Source of the DNA: Trujillonella endophytica
GTDB taxonomy: Bacteria > Actinomycetota > Actinomycetes > Mycobacteriales > Geodermatophilaceae
Assembly (NCBI RefSeq): GCF_900110555.1
Contig: NZ_FOEE01000003.1
Span: 62,001 to 126,000, forward strand
Length of the DNA stretch: 64,000 nt
Reading direction: 5' to 3'
In this document: positions 1-9,233 of the stretch, piece after piece
How the letters are laid out: every line of letters begins with the position of its first letter
How positions within the stretch are numbered: the first letter of the stretch is position 1
Notes under the pieces: model-generated
Told to the model about the DNA's origin: nothing
What the model saw: only the letters and a program-made list of their open reading frames with translations
Database searches by the model: none
Made by a program: the position numbers and the translations under genes

Positions 1-1146
1 GTCGCCCTCGGAGGCACGAGCCTCACCGCCGAGCTGGGCGGCGCCGCCGACCTGGTCGCGCTGGCCTCGGCCGCGCACGGCCTGGGTGCGCCGCTGGTGC
101 TCACCGGCGACGCCGCGCACCTGGCCGACGCCGCCACCCGGCTGGTCGAGGGCGGGCTGCCCGGCAGCACGCCCGTGGTCGTCACCACCGCGGGTTCGAC
201 GACCGACCAGAAGAGCGTCGCCGCCAGGCTGGCCGCGGTGGCCGAGAAGACCGCCGGCCTCGACGCCGTCGGCGGCACGGTCGTGGCCACGGTCGGCACC
301 GTCGTCGACAAGCGCGGCAAGCTCTCCTGGTGGGAGAGCCGGCCGCTGTTCGGCTGGCGCGTGCTGGTGCCCCGCACCAAGGACCAGGCCGGCGACATGA
401 GCGACCGGCTGCGCGCCTACGGCGCCGTGCCGGTCGAGGTGCCGACGATCGCCGTCGAGCCGCCGCGCAGCCCCGCGCAGATGGACCGCGCGATCAAGGG
501 CCTGGTCACGGGCCGCTACGGCTGGATCGTGTTCACCTCGGTGAACGCCGTGAAGGCCGTCCGCGAGAAGTTCGCCGAGCTCGGCCTCGACGCCCGCGCC
601 TTCGCCGGCGTGAAGGTGGCCTGCGTGGGCGAGCAGACCGCCGAGGCGGTCCGCGCGTTCGGCATCGTGCCGGAGCTGCTGCCGTCGGGTGAGCAGTCCA
701 GCGAGGGCCTGCTGGCCGACTTCCCCGAGTACGACGACGTCCTGGACCCGATCGACCGGGTGCTGCTGCCCCGCGCCGACATCGCCACCGAGACCCTCGC
801 GGCCGGGCTCAAGGAGCGCGGCTGGGAGATCGACGACGTCACCGCCTACCGCACGGTCCGCGCCGCCCCGCCGCCGGCCGCGGTCCGCGAGGCGATCAAG
901 GGCGGCGGGTTCGACGCGGTGTGCTTCACCTCGTCCAGCACGGTGCGCAACCTCGTCGGCATCGCCGGCAAGCCGCACGCCCGCACCGTGGTCGCGGTGA
1001 TCGGCCCGCAGACGGCGGCGACCGCCCAGGAGTTCGGCCTGCGCGTCGACGTCCAGCCCGAGACCGCGGCCGTGGCGCCCCTGGTCGACGCGCTGGCCGC
1101 CTTCGCCGAGGCGCGTCGCGCCGAGGAGGAGGGCTCCGGGAAGTGA
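1..1146 (+). CDS. hemD: Uroporphyrinogen-III C-methyltransferase / uroporphyrinogen-III synthase fusion, 5' end outside window
   Basis: The frame is open from the first base, so the N-terminus is missing; 381 residues are visible. The first ~110 resemble the C-terminal part of an SAM-dependent uroporphyrinogen-III methyltransferase (CobA/SumT). After the linker WWESRPLFGWRVLVPRTK comes a complete HemD domain, which closes hydroxymethylbilane with inversion of ring D to give uroporphyrinogen III. HemD domains are divergent; the call rests on VLVPRTK, the WIVFTSVNAV and CFTSSSTVRNL segments, and the neighbour hemB. The fused arrangement is common in actinobacteria and joins the haem and sirohaem/cobalamin branch point on one chain. 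The stop overlaps the hemB start (GTGA). Confidence 0.88.
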   Translation, partial: VALGGTSLTAELGGAADLVALASAAHGLGAPLVLTGDAAHLADAATRLVEGGLPGSTPVVVTTAGSTTDQKSVAARLAAVAEKTAGLDAVGGTVVATVGTVVDKRGKLSWWESRPLFGWRVLVPRTKDQAGDMSDRLRAYGAVPVEVPTIAVEPPRSPAQMDRAIKGLVTGRYGWIVFTSVNAVKAVREKFAELGLDARAFAGVKVACVGEQTAEAVRAFGIVPELLPSGEQSSEGLLADFPEYDDVLDPIDRVLLPRADIATETLAAGLKERGWEIDDVTAYRTVRAAPPPAAVREAIKGGGFDAVCFTSSSTVRNLVGIAGKPHARTVVAVIGPQTAATAQEFGLRVDVQPETAAVAPLVDALAAFAEARRAEEEGSGK

Positions 1147-2132
1147 CCGGCGCCAGTCCCGGCTTCGCGCGCGGGCGTCGACTGCGGTCGACGCCCGCGC
1201 TGCGGCGGCTGACGGCCCAGACGCGGCTCTCGCCGGCGGACCTCGTGCTGCCGGTGTTCGTCAAGGAGGGCATCGACGCCCCCCAGCCGATCTCCTCCAT
1301 GCCCGGCGTCGTCCAGCACACGCAGGAGTCGCTGCGGAAGGCCGCCCACGAGGCCGCGGAGGCCGGCATCAGCGGGCTGATCCTGTTCGGGATCCCCGCG
1401 GACAAGGACCCGGTGGGCTCGCAGGCCGACGCCGCCGACGGCGTGGTGAACGTCGCGCTGCAGCAGCTGCTCGCCGATCTCGGCGACGAGCTGGTGCTCA
1501 TGGCCGACCTCTGCCTGTGCGAGTACACCGACCACGGCCACTGCGGCGTGGTCACCCCCGCAGGGCTGGTGGACAACGACCCGACGCTGGACCGCTATGC
1601 CTCCGTGGCGCTGGCCCAGGCGCAGGCCGGTGCCCACGTGATCGCCCCGAGCGGGATGATGGACGGCCAGGTCGCGGCGATCCGCCGGGCGCTGGACGGC
1701 AACGGGTACCCCGAGCTGCCGGTGCTGGCGTACGCGGCCAAGTACGCCTCGTGCTTCTACGGACCCTTCCGGGAGGCGGCCGAGGGCGCACCGCAGTTCG
1801 GCGACCGGTCGACCTACCAGATGGACCCGCCCAACGCCGACGAGGCGCTGCGGGAGGTCCGGCAGGACCTCGCCGAGGGGGCGGACGCCGTCATGGTCAA
1901 GCCCGCCCTGGCCTACCTCGACATCATCGCCCGTGTCGCCGACGAGGTCCGGGTGCCGGTGAGCGCCTACCAGGTCAGCGGCGAGTACGCGATGGTCGAG
2001 GCCGCCGCGGCGAACGGCTGGGTGGACCGCGAGCGGGCGATCCTGGAGACGCTGACCGCGATCCGGCGGGCCGGCGCGGGGTCGGTGCTCACCTACTGGG
2101 CGGTCGAGGCGGCCCGCCTCCTGCGCCGCTGA
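1143..2132 (+). CDS. hemB: Delta-aminolevulinic acid dehydratase (porphobilinogen synthase)
   Basis: Condenses two 5-aminolevulinate molecules into porphobilinogen in the cytosol. The protein has 329 residues, a normal length. The metal-site motif DLCLCEYTDHGHC gives Cys124, Cys126 and Cys134, so this looks like the zinc-type enzyme rather than the magnesium-only type. The two Schiff-base lysines are Lys200 (AYAAKYASCFYGPFR) and Lys253 (VMVKPALAYLDII). The GTG at 1143 was chosen because it overlaps the upstream stop and gives the usual short N-terminus; an earlier in-frame ATG would lie inside hemD. It belongs to a hemD-hemB-(unknown)-hemL series. Confidence 0.97.
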   Translation: MTGASPGFARGRRLRSTPALRRLTAQTRLSPADLVLPVFVKEGIDAPQPISSMPGVVQHTQESLRKAAHEAAEAGISGLILFGIPADKDPVGSQADAADGVVNVALQQLLADLGDELVLMADLCLCEYTDHGHCGVVTPAGLVDNDPTLDRYASVALAQAQAGAHVIAPSGMMDGQVAAIRRALDGNGYPELPVLAYAAKYASCFYGPFREAAEGAPQFGDRSTYQMDPPNADEALREVRQDLAEGADAVMVKPALAYLDIIARVADEVRVPVSAYQVSGEYAMVEAAAANGWVDRERAILETLTAIRRAGAGSVLTYWAVEAARLLRR

Positions 2133-2154
2133 GCGCGCAGGCCCCGCTGCACTG

Positions 2155-2691
2155 ATGGAGCACGTCGAGCCCGGGGGTTCCTGGCGGCCGTTCTGGCTGG
2201 TCGCCGGGGCCCTCGGGCTGCTGCTGGTCCTGGACGTGGCGCTGCCCGGCCCGGACGTGCCGCCGCTGCTGTGGGTGCTGTCGCTGGTCGCCGTCCTCGG
2301 CGTCGTCGCGGCCGGGGTGCTGTCGGCCAACCGGGTCTGGACGGTGCGCGTCGGCCGGACCGACGTCGGCGAGCCCGTCCTCTCGGTCGGCCGGGAGCGC
2401 GTGCTGGTGGCCGACGTCGACACCGCCCACCTCGAGGCCGTCCGCGAGGGTGCCGCCGGCGTCGACGCGGGCGCACCGGTGCTGGGCGGTGGCTGGTCGC
2501 TCCCGCGCGGCCGCACGGGCCTGCCGCTGCGGCTGACCGACGGCCGCACGGTCCTCGTGCCCACCCGCGACCCGGCCGCCCTCGCCCGGGCGCTGCTGGC
2601 CGCGGCACCGGCCCGCGGCGCCGTGCCGGGTGCCGGTGAGACGGGGGCCTCACCCGGCTCCCCCCGCACGGAGGGGACACTGGGGCCGTGA
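2155..2691 (+). CDS. Small membrane protein between hemB and hemL, possibly DUF3093-like
   Basis: A 178-residue protein with two N-terminal hydrophobic segments (about residues 14-30 and 37-56) followed by a soluble part rich in beta-type sequence ([32 protein letters not shown]). The two-helix anchor followed by a small domain ending in a 'DPAALARAL' helix recalls the actinobacterial DUF3093 family, but I cannot confirm this by search. It lies 22 bases after hemB, and its stop overlaps the hemL start, so it is cotranscribed with haem genes. A role in haem synthesis is suggested only by position. Confidence 0.72.
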   Translation: MEHVEPGGSWRPFWLVAGALGLLLVLDVALPGPDVPPLLWVLSLVAVLGVVAAGVLSANRVWTVRVGRTDVGEPVLSVGRERVLVADVDTAHLEAVREGAAGVDAGAPVLGGGWSLPRGRTGLPLRLTDGRTVLVPTRDPAALARALLAAAPARGAVPGAGETGASPGSPRTEGTLGP

Positions 2692-4067
2692 CCTCGCTGG
2701 ACAGTTCTCCCTACCCCTACGAGGCCCCGGTCTCCGCCGAGCTCTTTGCGCGCGGGCTCCAGGTGACCCCCGGCGGGGTGAACAGCCCGGTCCGCGCCTT
2801 CCGGGCCGTCGGCGGCACCCCGCGCTTCATGGCCCAGGGCCAGGGGCCGTGGCTCACCGACGCCGACGGTCGCCGCTACGTCGACCTCGTGGCCTCGTGG
2901 GGCCCGCTCATCCTCGGCCACGCCCACCCCGAGGTCGTCGAGGCGATCACGGCCGCCGCCCGCCGCGGCACCTCGTTCGGCGCCCCCACCGAGGGCGAGC
3001 TCGACCTCGCCGACGAGATCATCGCCCGCATGCCGCCCGTCGAGCGGGTTCGGCTGGTCAACTCCGGCACCGAGGCCGTCCTCTCCGCCGTCCGGCTGGC
3101 CCGCGGCGCGACGGGGCGCCCGCTCGTGGTCAAGTTCGCCGGCTGCTACCACGGCCACGTCGACGCGCTGCTGGCCTCGGCCGGCTCGGGCGTGGCCACG
3201 CTCGGCCTGCCCGACACCCCGGGAGTGACCACCGGCGCCGCCGCGGACACGGTCGTCCTGCCCTACAACGACGTGGCCGCGGTCGAGGCCGTCTTCGCCG
3301 CCCGCGGGGCCGACATCGCCTGCGTGGTCAGCGAGGCCGCGCCCGGCAACATGGGCGTCGTCCCGCCGCTGTCGGGCTTCAACGCCGAGCTGCGCCGGAT
3401 CACCGCCGCGCACGGCGCGCTGCTGGTGCTCGACGAGGTCATGACCGGGTTCCGCGTGACCCGCTCCGGCTGGTACGGCCTGGACCCGGTGGACGCCGAC
3501 CTGTTCACCTTCGGCAAGGTCATGGGCGGCGGCCTGCCCGCCGCCGCGTTCGGCGGCCGCGCCGACCTCATGGACCAGCTGGCGCCGATCGGGCCGGTGT
3601 ACCAGGCCGGCACGCTGTCGGGGAACCCGGTCGCCGTGGCCGCGGGCCTGACCACGCTGCGGCTGTGCACCGACGAGGTGTACGCCCGCTGCGACGAGGT
3701 CGCGGTGACCCTGCGCGGCGCGGCCAGCGCGGCGCTGTTCGCCGCCGGGGTGTCGCACCGGGTGCAGCAGGCCGGGTCGATGTTCTCGGTGTTCTTCGTC
3801 CCCGACGAGCGGCAGGTGCGCGACTTCGACGACGCGCGCAGCCAGGAGGCGTTCCGCTACACCGCCTTCTTCCACGCCATGCTCGGCCGGGGCGTGTACC
3901 TCCCGCCGTCGGCGTTCGAGTCGTGGTTCGTCAGCGCCGCCCTGGACGACGCCGCGGTCGAGCACGTCCTCGACGCGCTGCCGGCCGCCGCCCGGGCCGC
4001 GGCCGCGGCCACGCCGGACGACGCGCCCCGGGCAACCGGTCAGGACCCGAGCGAGGTGAGCAGCTGA
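2688..4067 (+). CDS. hemL: Glutamate-1-semialdehyde 2,1-aminomutase
   Basis: A PLP enzyme of the class III aminotransferase fold that converts glutamate-1-semialdehyde to 5-aminolevulinate, the step before HemB. It has 459 residues, slightly long because of an Ala-rich C-terminal tail. Visible signatures are [10 protein letters not shown] near the N-terminus, [15 protein letters not shown] (PLP phosphate site), [11 protein letters not shown], and the Schiff-base Lys277 in [17 protein letters not shown]. The GTG start overlaps the stop of the preceding gene. C5-pathway 5-aminolevulinate synthesis fits actinobacteria. The stop overlaps the next ATG. Confidence 0.97.
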   Translation: MTSLDSSPYPYEAPVSAELFARGLQVTPGGVNSPVRAFRAVGGTPRFMAQGQGPWLTDADGRRYVDLVASWGPLILGHAHPEVVEAITAAARRGTSFGAPTEGELDLADEIIARMPPVERVRLVNSGTEAVLSAVRLARGATGRPLVVKFAGCYHGHVDALLASAGSGVATLGLPDTPGVTTGAAADTVVLPYNDVAAVEAVFAARGADIACVVSEAAPGNMGVVPPLSGFNAELRRITAAHGALLVLDEVMTGFRVTRSGWYGLDPVDADLFTFGKVMGGGLPAAAFGGRADLMDQLAPIGPVYQAGTLSGNPVAVAAGLTTLRLCTDEVYARCDEVAVTLRGAASAALFAAGVSHRVQQAGSMFSVFFVPDERQVRDFDDARSQEAFRYTAFFHAMLGRGVYLPPSAFESWFVSAALDDAAVEHVLDALPAAARAAAAATPDDAPRATGQDPSEVSS

Positions 4068-4714
4068 TGAGCGAGACGACCGTCGTCCACCTGCTGCGCC
4101 ACGGCGAGGTGCACAACCCGGCGAAGATCCTCTACGGCCGGCTGCCCGGCTACCGGCTGTCCACCGCCGGCGAGGAGATGGCCCGCGACGCCGCCCGCTG
4201 GTTCACCGGCGTGGCCGCCGACCCGCCGATCACGCACCTGGTGGCCAGCCCGCTCGAGCGCGCCCAGCAGACGGCCGCGCCGATCGCCGAGGCGCTCGGC
4301 CTGCCGATCACCACCGACGCGCGGCTGATCGAGGCGGCCAGCGACTTCGAGGGCCTGCGCGTCGCCGTCGGCGACGGCGCGCTGCGCGAGCCGCGGCACT
4401 GGTGGAAGCTGCGCAACCCCTTCCGGCCCTCGTGGGGCGAGCCCTACGTCGAGATCGCGGCCCGGATGCTGCTCGCGGTCGAGGCGGCGCGCGACGCCGC
4501 CCGCGGGTCCGCAGCGGTGTGCGTCAGCCACCAGTTGCCGATCTGGACGCTGCGGCTGCACCTGGAGGGCCGCAGCTACCTGCACGACCCGCGCCGCCGC
4601 GAGTGCGCGCTGGCCAGCGTCACCTCGGTGACCTACGCCGGCGACCGGGTCGCCGGCGTCACCTACGCCGAGCCCGCGGGCGCCACCGACCCCGACGCGG
4701 TGGCGGGCGCATGA
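4067..4714 (+). CDS. Histidine phosphatase family protein
   Basis: A 215-residue cytosolic phosphatase of the phosphoglycerate mutase-like fold. The catalytic motif LLRHGEVHNP sits near the N-terminus, followed by GYRLSTAGEE, SPLERAQQTAAPIA, and the second catalytic histidine in VCVSHQLPIW. The RHGE motif and small size suit a broad-specificity phosphatase or a cofactor-dependent mutase-like enzyme; the substrate cannot be read from sequence. It overlaps both hemL (ATGA) and the thioredoxin gene. This gene order (hemL, phosphatase, TlpA, CcdA, ResB, CcsB) is recurrent in actinobacteria, so it may serve the haem/cytochrome c pathway. Confidence 0.9.
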   Translation: MSETTVVHLLRHGEVHNPAKILYGRLPGYRLSTAGEEMARDAARWFTGVAADPPITHLVASPLERAQQTAAPIAEALGLPITTDARLIEAASDFEGLRVAVGDGALREPRHWWKLRNPFRPSWGEPYVEIAARMLLAVEAARDAARGSAAVCVSHQLPIWTLRLHLEGRSYLHDPRRRECALASVTSVTYAGDRVAGVTYAEPAGATDPDAVAGA

Positions 4715-5298
4715 CCACCCCCGGGAGCCGGTGGATCCCCGCCCTGCTGGGCGCGCTGCTGCTCACCGCCGGCTGCACGACCGGCGAGGGGTCCGCCGTC
4801 GACGTCAACAACGGCGGCGAGTTCCGCTTCGAGGCGGGCACCCCCTCCGGGGAGGTCATCCCCGTGGACGACCGGGCCACCGCGCCCGAGTTCAGCGGCG
4901 ACCTGCTGGGCGGGGGCGACTTCGACTCCGCCGACCTGTCCGGGGAGATCGTCGTCCTCAACTTCTGGGGTTCCTGGTGCGCGCCCTGCCGGGCCGAGTC
5001 GCCGGAGTTCCAGGAGGTCTACGCCGAGGTGCGCGACCGCGGGGTCGAGTTCGTCGGGCTCAACGTCAAGGACCCCGAGCAGCTCGCGCAGGCGTTCGTC
5101 GACACCCAGGGCATCGAGTTCCCGTCGGTCTTCGACCCGCGCGGCGAGGTGGCGCTGGCCTTCCGGGACTTCCCGGCCAACGCCATCCCGTCCACGATCG
5201 TGCTCGACCGCGAGTACCGGGTGGCCGCCGTGTACACCGCCCGGATCCCGCAGGAGGACCTGCGCACCGTGCTCGACCGGCTGCTCGAGGAGGGCTGA
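4711..5298 (+). CDS. TlpA/ResA-type thioredoxin lipoprotein
   Basis: A 195-residue exported thiol-disulphide oxidoreductase, likely the one that reduces apocytochrome c haem-binding cysteines outside the membrane. The ATG at 4711 gives a lipoprotein signal peptide with lipobox LTAGC (lipidated Cys22). The thioredoxin fold carries WCAPC (Cys90, Cys93) in NFWGSWCAPCRAESPEF and a later cis-Pro region (NAIPSTIVLD). It overlaps the preceding stop (ATGA) and stands one base before ccdA, which would supply its electrons. A longer in-frame extension upstream would hide the signal peptide and was not used. Confidence 0.94.
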   Translation: MTTPGSRWIPALLGALLLTAGCTTGEGSAVDVNNGGEFRFEAGTPSGEVIPVDDRATAPEFSGDLLGGGDFDSADLSGEIVVLNFWGSWCAPCRAESPEFQEVYAEVRDRGVEFVGLNVKDPEQLAQAFVDTQGIEFPSVFDPRGEVALAFRDFPANAIPSTIVLDREYRVAAVYTARIPQEDLRTVLDRLLEEG

Positions 5299-5299
5299 G

Positions 5300-6115
5300 G
5301 TGGGGGATACCTTCAGCGGCCTGGTCACCGACGGCCCGCTCCTCGTCGCCGCGGCCGTGGCGGCGCTGGTCGGGCTGATCAGCTTCGCCTCGCCCTGCGT
5401 GCTGCCGCTCGTGCCCGGCTACCTCTCCTACGTCGCCGGCCTGGCCGGGGGGACGGCGGAGCGCACCCCGGCCACCGGGAGCAGCGGCACGGGCACGGCC
5501 ACGGCGACCGCCGTCGACCGGCGCACCGGCCGCCGGCAGGTGGTGCTCGGCGCGGTGCTGTTCGTGCTCGGCTTCACCGCCGTCTTCGTCGCGCTCGGGA
5601 CGGCCGCGGGCTCGCTCGGCCGGCTGCTGCTGGTGCACCAGGACGTCATCACCCGGGTCATGGGCGTGGTGGTGATCGCGATCGGCCTGGGCTTCCTCGG
5701 CTGGCTGCCGCTGCTGCAGCGCACCAAGCGGCTGTCGGTGCGCCCCGCCACCGGGATCCTGGGCGCACCCCTGCTCGGCGTGGTGTTCGGCCTGGGCTGG
5801 ACGCCCTGCCTGGGGCCGACGCTCGGCGCCGTCCTCAGCCTCGCCTACGCCGAGGGCACCGCCGGGCGCGGGGCCTTCCTGTCCGTCGCCTACTGCGCGG
5901 GCCTCGGTGTGCCCTTCGTGCTGGTCGCCCTCGGCGCCCGCTGGGCGCTGGGCGCGACCTCGTTCCTGCGCCGGCACGCCCGCACGGTCACCGTGGTCGG
6001 CGGCGTCCTGCTCGTACTGGTCGGCCTGCTGCTGGTGACCGGGGCGTGGACCGAGATGATGCAGCAGCTGCGCTCCTGGCTCGCCACCACCGGGCTCGGG
6101 GAGTCCGCACTGTGA
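5300..6115 (+). CDS. ccdA: Cytochrome c biogenesis protein CcdA (transmembrane electron carrier)
   Basis: An integral membrane protein of 271 residues with about six hydrophobic helices that carries reducing power from cytosolic thioredoxin to the extracytoplasmic TlpA-like partner. The two redox cysteines are in the expected paired Pro-Cys motifs: Cys33 in FASPCVLPLVPGYLSYVAG and Cys170 in WTPCLGPTLGAVLSLA. A Thr/Gly/Ala-rich loop of about 25 residues lies between helices 1 and 2. The GTG start is one base after the thioredoxin stop. It is part of the System II cytochrome c maturation operon. Confidence 0.95.
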   Translation: MGDTFSGLVTDGPLLVAAAVAALVGLISFASPCVLPLVPGYLSYVAGLAGGTAERTPATGSSGTGTATATAVDRRTGRRQVVLGAVLFVLGFTAVFVALGTAAGSLGRLLLVHQDVITRVMGVVVIAIGLGFLGWLPLLQRTKRLSVRPATGILGAPLLGVVFGLGWTPCLGPTLGAVLSLAYAEGTAGRGAFLSVAYCAGLGVPFVLVALGARWALGATSFLRRHARTVTVVGGVLLVLVGLLLVTGAWTEMMQQLRSWLATTGLGESAL

Positions 6116-6188
6116 CCGAGCTCGCGAGGTCACAGCAGTGGCACAGCACCCCACGGCACGGCCTGGCCGAGCGTCAGCGAGGTCGGTC
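6113..6188 (+). repeat. Conserved-end 76-base intercistronic spacer (copy 1)
   Basis: This runs from the ccdA stop codon to the chosen resB start. It begins TGACCGAGCTCGCGAG and ends with CGAGCGTCAGCGAGG, which supplies the GCGAGG ribosome-binding site. The second copy, between nuoD and nuoE (27074-27149), has the same ends, the same total length and a different middle. Confidence 0.6.
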
Positions 6189-7835
6189 GTGACTGTGACC
6201 GCCCCGCCGCGCGAGGCCGCGGCGCCCCCGCCGCGGCCCGCCCCGCCGTCCGCGGGCCGGCGCGCGGCGACGCTGCTGCTGCGCTGGTGGCGCCGGCTGA
6301 CCGCCATGCGGACGGCGATCATCCTGCTGTTCCTGCTCGCGCTGGCCGCCATCCCCGGGTCGCTGCTGCCGCAGCGCTCGCTGTCGCAGACCAACGTCGC
6401 CCGCTACTTCGCCGACCACCCGGACCTCGCGCCGGTGCTGGACCGCCTCTACCTGTTCGACGTCTTCAGCTCGCCGTGGTTCGCCGCGGTGTACCTGCTG
6501 CTGTTCGTCTCCCTCGTCGGCTGCGTGCTGCCCCGGGCCCTGGAGCACGCGCGGGCGCTCCGCCGGCCCCCGCCGCCCGCGCCGCGCAACCTGCTGCGGC
6601 TGCCCGACGCCGCCCGGCTCGACAGCCCGCTCGAGGGGCCGGCCGCCCTCGACGCCGTCGAGGAGGAGCTGCGGGGCAAGCGCTACCGCGTCGTCCGCCG
6701 CGGCGGGGGAGCCGACGACGAACTGTCGGCCGAGAAGGGGTATGCCAAGGAGGCCGGCAACCTGCTGTTCCACCTCTCGCTCGTGGCGCTGCTCGTGGCG
6801 CTGGCCGGCGGGAAGCTCTGGGGGTACGAGGGCAGCATCCTCGTGACCGAGGGGCAGGGCTTCTGCAACGCCTTCCAGCAGTACGACACCTACTCCGCCG
6901 GCCCGCTCGTGGAGGGCGGTGACCTCACCCCGCTCTGCGTCGACCTCGAGGACTTCCGCGCCGAGTACGAGGACGACCTGACCGCGTCCTCGTTCCGCGC
7001 CGACATCTCCTACGGCGGGCCGGGCGAGGACGGGCGGCCGGAGACGATCGGGGTCAACGACCCGCTGCGCGTCGACGGCGCCCGCGTCTACCTGACCGGG
7101 CACGGCTACGCCCCCCGCTTCACCGTGGCCACCCCCGGCGGCACGACGCTCACCGACGTCTCCGCGCCGTTCCTGCCGACCAACCAGTCGACGATGGCCA
7201 GCGAGGGCGCCCTGAAGCTGCCCGACCTGGGCGCCGACGCCGAGTCCCAGCTCGCCCTGCAGGGCTTCTTCGCCCCGACCGGCGTGATCCGCGGCGGCAT
7301 CCTCACCAGCGTCGATCCGCGGCCGCTCGAGCCGCGGGTCGCGATCATCGCCTACCAGGGCTACCTCGGCCTGGACACCGGCCGGCCGCAGTCGGTGTAC
7401 GCGATCGACACCGAGCAGATCGCCCGCGGCGCGCTCGAGGAGGTCGGCTCGGCCAACCTGGCCGTGGGCGAGACGCTGACCCTGCCCGACGGCACCGCGA
7501 TCACGTTCACCGGCTACAGCCAGTTCGCCGCGCTCCAGCTCTCCCACGACCCCGGCCAGGGGTGGGTGCTGGGCGCGGCGATCGCGATCCTCGTCGGCCT
7601 GCTCGCGATGCTCCTGCTGCGCCGCGAGCGCGTGTTCGCCCGCGTCGGACCGGCCGCGGACGGCGCCGGTACCGTGCTGACCGTCGGCTCGCTGACGCGG
7701 GGCGGCGGTGAGGGCACGGAGCGCTTCGCCGGGCTGACCGACGACCTCCGGGCGGCCCTCGCCGCCCGCGCACCCGCACGACCCACCCCGCCGCCCGGCG
7801 GGGCAGATCCGGACCCGGAGGTCCCCACCCCGTGA
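6189..7835 (+). CDS. resB: Cytochrome c biogenesis protein ResB
   Basis: With CcsB it forms the System II cytochrome c synthetase that delivers and attaches haem outside the membrane. The protein has 548 residues. After a Pro-rich cytosolic N-terminus come three hydrophobic segments (IILLFLLALAAIPGSLLPQ; VYLLLFVSLVGCVL; LLFHLSLVALLVALAGG), a long extracytoplasmic domain and a last helix (VLGAAIAILVGLLAMLLL). The GTG at 6189 was chosen over an in-frame GTG at 6138 because GCGAGG precedes it and because the same spacer places nuoE's start identically. It is followed by ccsB with a GTGA overlap. Confidence 0.94.
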   Translation: MTVTAPPREAAAPPPRPAPPSAGRRAATLLLRWWRRLTAMRTAIILLFLLALAAIPGSLLPQRSLSQTNVARYFADHPDLAPVLDRLYLFDVFSSPWFAAVYLLLFVSLVGCVLPRALEHARALRRPPPPAPRNLLRLPDAARLDSPLEGPAALDAVEEELRGKRYRVVRRGGGADDELSAEKGYAKEAGNLLFHLSLVALLVALAGGKLWGYEGSILVTEGQGFCNAFQQYDTYSAGPLVEGGDLTPLCVDLEDFRAEYEDDLTASSFRADISYGGPGEDGRPETIGVNDPLRVDGARVYLTGHGYAPRFTVATPGGTTLTDVSAPFLPTNQSTMASEGALKLPDLGADAESQLALQGFFAPTGVIRGGILTSVDPRPLEPRVAIIAYQGYLGLDTGRPQSVYAIDTEQIARGALEEVGSANLAVGETLTLPDGTAITFTGYSQFAALQLSHDPGQGWVLGAAIAILVGLLAMLLLRRERVFARVGPAADGAGTVLTVGSLTRGGGEGTERFAGLTDDLRAALAARAPARPTPPPGGADPDPEVPTP

Positions 7836-8791
7836 CCGTCGACCAGACCCTCGAGGACCTGTCGAACGTCCTGTTCTCCGTCAGCGTCGGGCTGTACTCG
7901 CTGGCGGTCGTGGCGTTCTGCGCCCAGCTCGCCTTCGGCCGGCGCCCCGCCGCCGCGCGCGAGCTGGTCGGCGCCGGCGCGCCCGCGGAGCCGGCCCTTT
8001 CCGCCGCCCCGGCGGAGCCGATCACCGTCCGGCGCTACGGGATCGCCGCGATGGCGCTCACGATCCTGGGCGCGCTCACCCACGCCGGGGTCCTGCTCTT
8101 CCGCGGCCTGGCCACCGACCGGCTGCCGTGGGGCAACATGTACGAGTTCGCGACGGGCGTCGTGCTGGTCGCGGTCGTGGCGTTCGTCGTCCTGGCGGTG
8201 CGCCGGCCCGCGCTGCGCCACCTGGGTGTCTTCGTCCTGGCGCCCGTCGTCCTGGCGATGGTCGGGATCGGGCTCTTCCTCTACGCGGAGGCCGGCCCGC
8301 TGGTTGCGGCGCTGCGGTCGAGCTGGCTGGCCGTGCACGTGTCGACGGCGATCATGGGCTTCGGGATCTTCTTCGTCAGCGGCATCGCCAGCGTGCTGTA
8401 CCTCCTGCGGCTGCGCCACGACGCCCGCGTCGCCGCGGGCACGGCCGCCGAGGGCACCCTGCTGGGGCGGCTCCCCGGCGCGGCCGCGATCGACCGGGTC
8501 GCGCACCGCACCGCCGTCTTCGGCTTCCCGATCTGGACCTTCGCCGTCATCGCCGGGGCCATCTGGGCGGAGAGCGCGTGGGGCCGGTTCTGGGGCTGGG
8601 ACCCGAAGGAGACCTGGGCCTTCATCGCATGGGTCGTGTACGCCGCCTACCTGCACGCCCGCACGACGGCCGGCTGGCGCGGCAAGCCCGCCGCCTGGGT
8701 GAACGTCGTGGGTCTCGGCGTCATGATCTTCAACCTGCTCTACGTCAACATGGTCTCGACCGGGCTGCACAGCTACGCCGGCGTCGAGTGA
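7832..8791 (+). CDS. ccsB: c-type cytochrome biogenesis protein CcsB (ResC/CcsA family)
   Basis: The haem-handling partner of ResB: 319 residues and about eight membrane helices. The family's tryptophan-rich WWD-type motif is present as WGRFWGWDPKETWAFIAW near residues 250-270, and conserved histidines flank it (GALTHAGVL, VHVST, YLHAR, GLHSYAG) as expected for haem coordination. The GTG start overlaps the resB stop. It ends the haem/cytochrome c operon; an 11-bp inverted repeat follows. Confidence 0.96.
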   Translation: MTVDQTLEDLSNVLFSVSVGLYSLAVVAFCAQLAFGRRPAAARELVGAGAPAEPALSAAPAEPITVRRYGIAAMALTILGALTHAGVLLFRGLATDRLPWGNMYEFATGVVLVAVVAFVVLAVRRPALRHLGVFVLAPVVLAMVGIGLFLYAEAGPLVAALRSSWLAVHVSTAIMGFGIFFVSGIASVLYLLRLRHDARVAAGTAAEGTLLGRLPGAAAIDRVAHRTAVFGFPIWTFAVIAGAIWAESAWGRFWGWDPKETWAFIAWVVYAAYLHARTTAGWRGKPAAWVNVVGLGVMIFNLLYVNMVSTGLHSYAGVE

Positions 8792-8807
8792 GCGGGGGCC
8801 CTGCCGC

Positions 8808-8858
8808 CCGGGGTCCGCAACGGGGCCGGACTCGTCACTCCGGGTGAGCGGACCCCGG
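8808..8858 (+). terminator. Inverted repeat after ccsB
   Basis: Perfect 11-bp arms (8808-8818 and 8848-8858) separated by 29 bases, starting 16 bases after the ccsB stop. There is no T-run, as is usual for high-GC actinobacterial terminators; the long loop makes the call moderate. Confidence 0.5.
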
Positions 8859-8936
8859 TCGGGGGACGCCGGTTGATGACGGCACCCCCTCGCCCGTGCT
8901 GGGATGCAGGCATGGACAGGCGAAGGACTGGTCACG

Positions 8937-9227
8937 GTGGGTAGGCACGCGGCAGCGGTCGGCGCGGACGTCGACCCGCTCGTGGCCGCCGCGCTGGCCC
9001 GGCGGGAGACGGCCGGGCCCGGCCCGCAGCACGCGGGCGGCGCCGAGGAGCGGCGGGACGGCCCGGTCGGCTGGCCCGGTCGCGAGGACGAAGGGCCGGC
9101 GGGCTCTCCCCTGGGCTGGCCCGGCTCGACCGCGGAAGAGCCTGCCGAGCGGCCCGCGCCCCAGGCCGAACCCGAGCAGGAGCGCCCGCGGGGCTGGCGA
9201 CGGCTGTTCGGCGGCCGCGCGGCCTGA
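8937..9227 (+). CDS. Small hydrophilic protein of unknown function
   Basis: I do not recognise this 96-residue protein. It is rich in Gly, Pro, Glu and Arg, has no membrane segment and looks mostly disordered. It starts VGRHAAAVGADVDPLVAAALARR and ends in a basic PRGWRRLFGGRAA, which could be a membrane- or nucleic-acid-contacting tail (inference). The GTG at 8937 was chosen because GAAGGA stands nine bases before it; an ATG at 8904 in the same frame lacks such a site. It faces a small minus-strand gene across the 24-bp tandem repeats. Confidence 0.5.
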   Translation: MGRHAAAVGADVDPLVAAALARRETAGPGPQHAGGAEERRDGPVGWPGREDEGPAGSPLGWPGSTAEEPAERPAPQAEPEQERPRGWRRLFGGRAA

Positions 9228-9233
9228 CGCCCC

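Noticed and set aside
846-3965. Very long minus-strand open frame of more than 1000 codons opposite hemD, hemB and hemL.
   Set aside because: High GC at third positions of the plus-strand genes suppresses stops on the other strand. The translation is low-complexity Arg/Gly/Ala-rich, and the three plus-strand genes have full catalytic motifs.
8904-8936. ATG at 8904 as the start of the small protein ending at 9227.
   Set aside because: No ribosome-binding site precedes it, whereas GAAGGA lies nine bases before GTG 8937.
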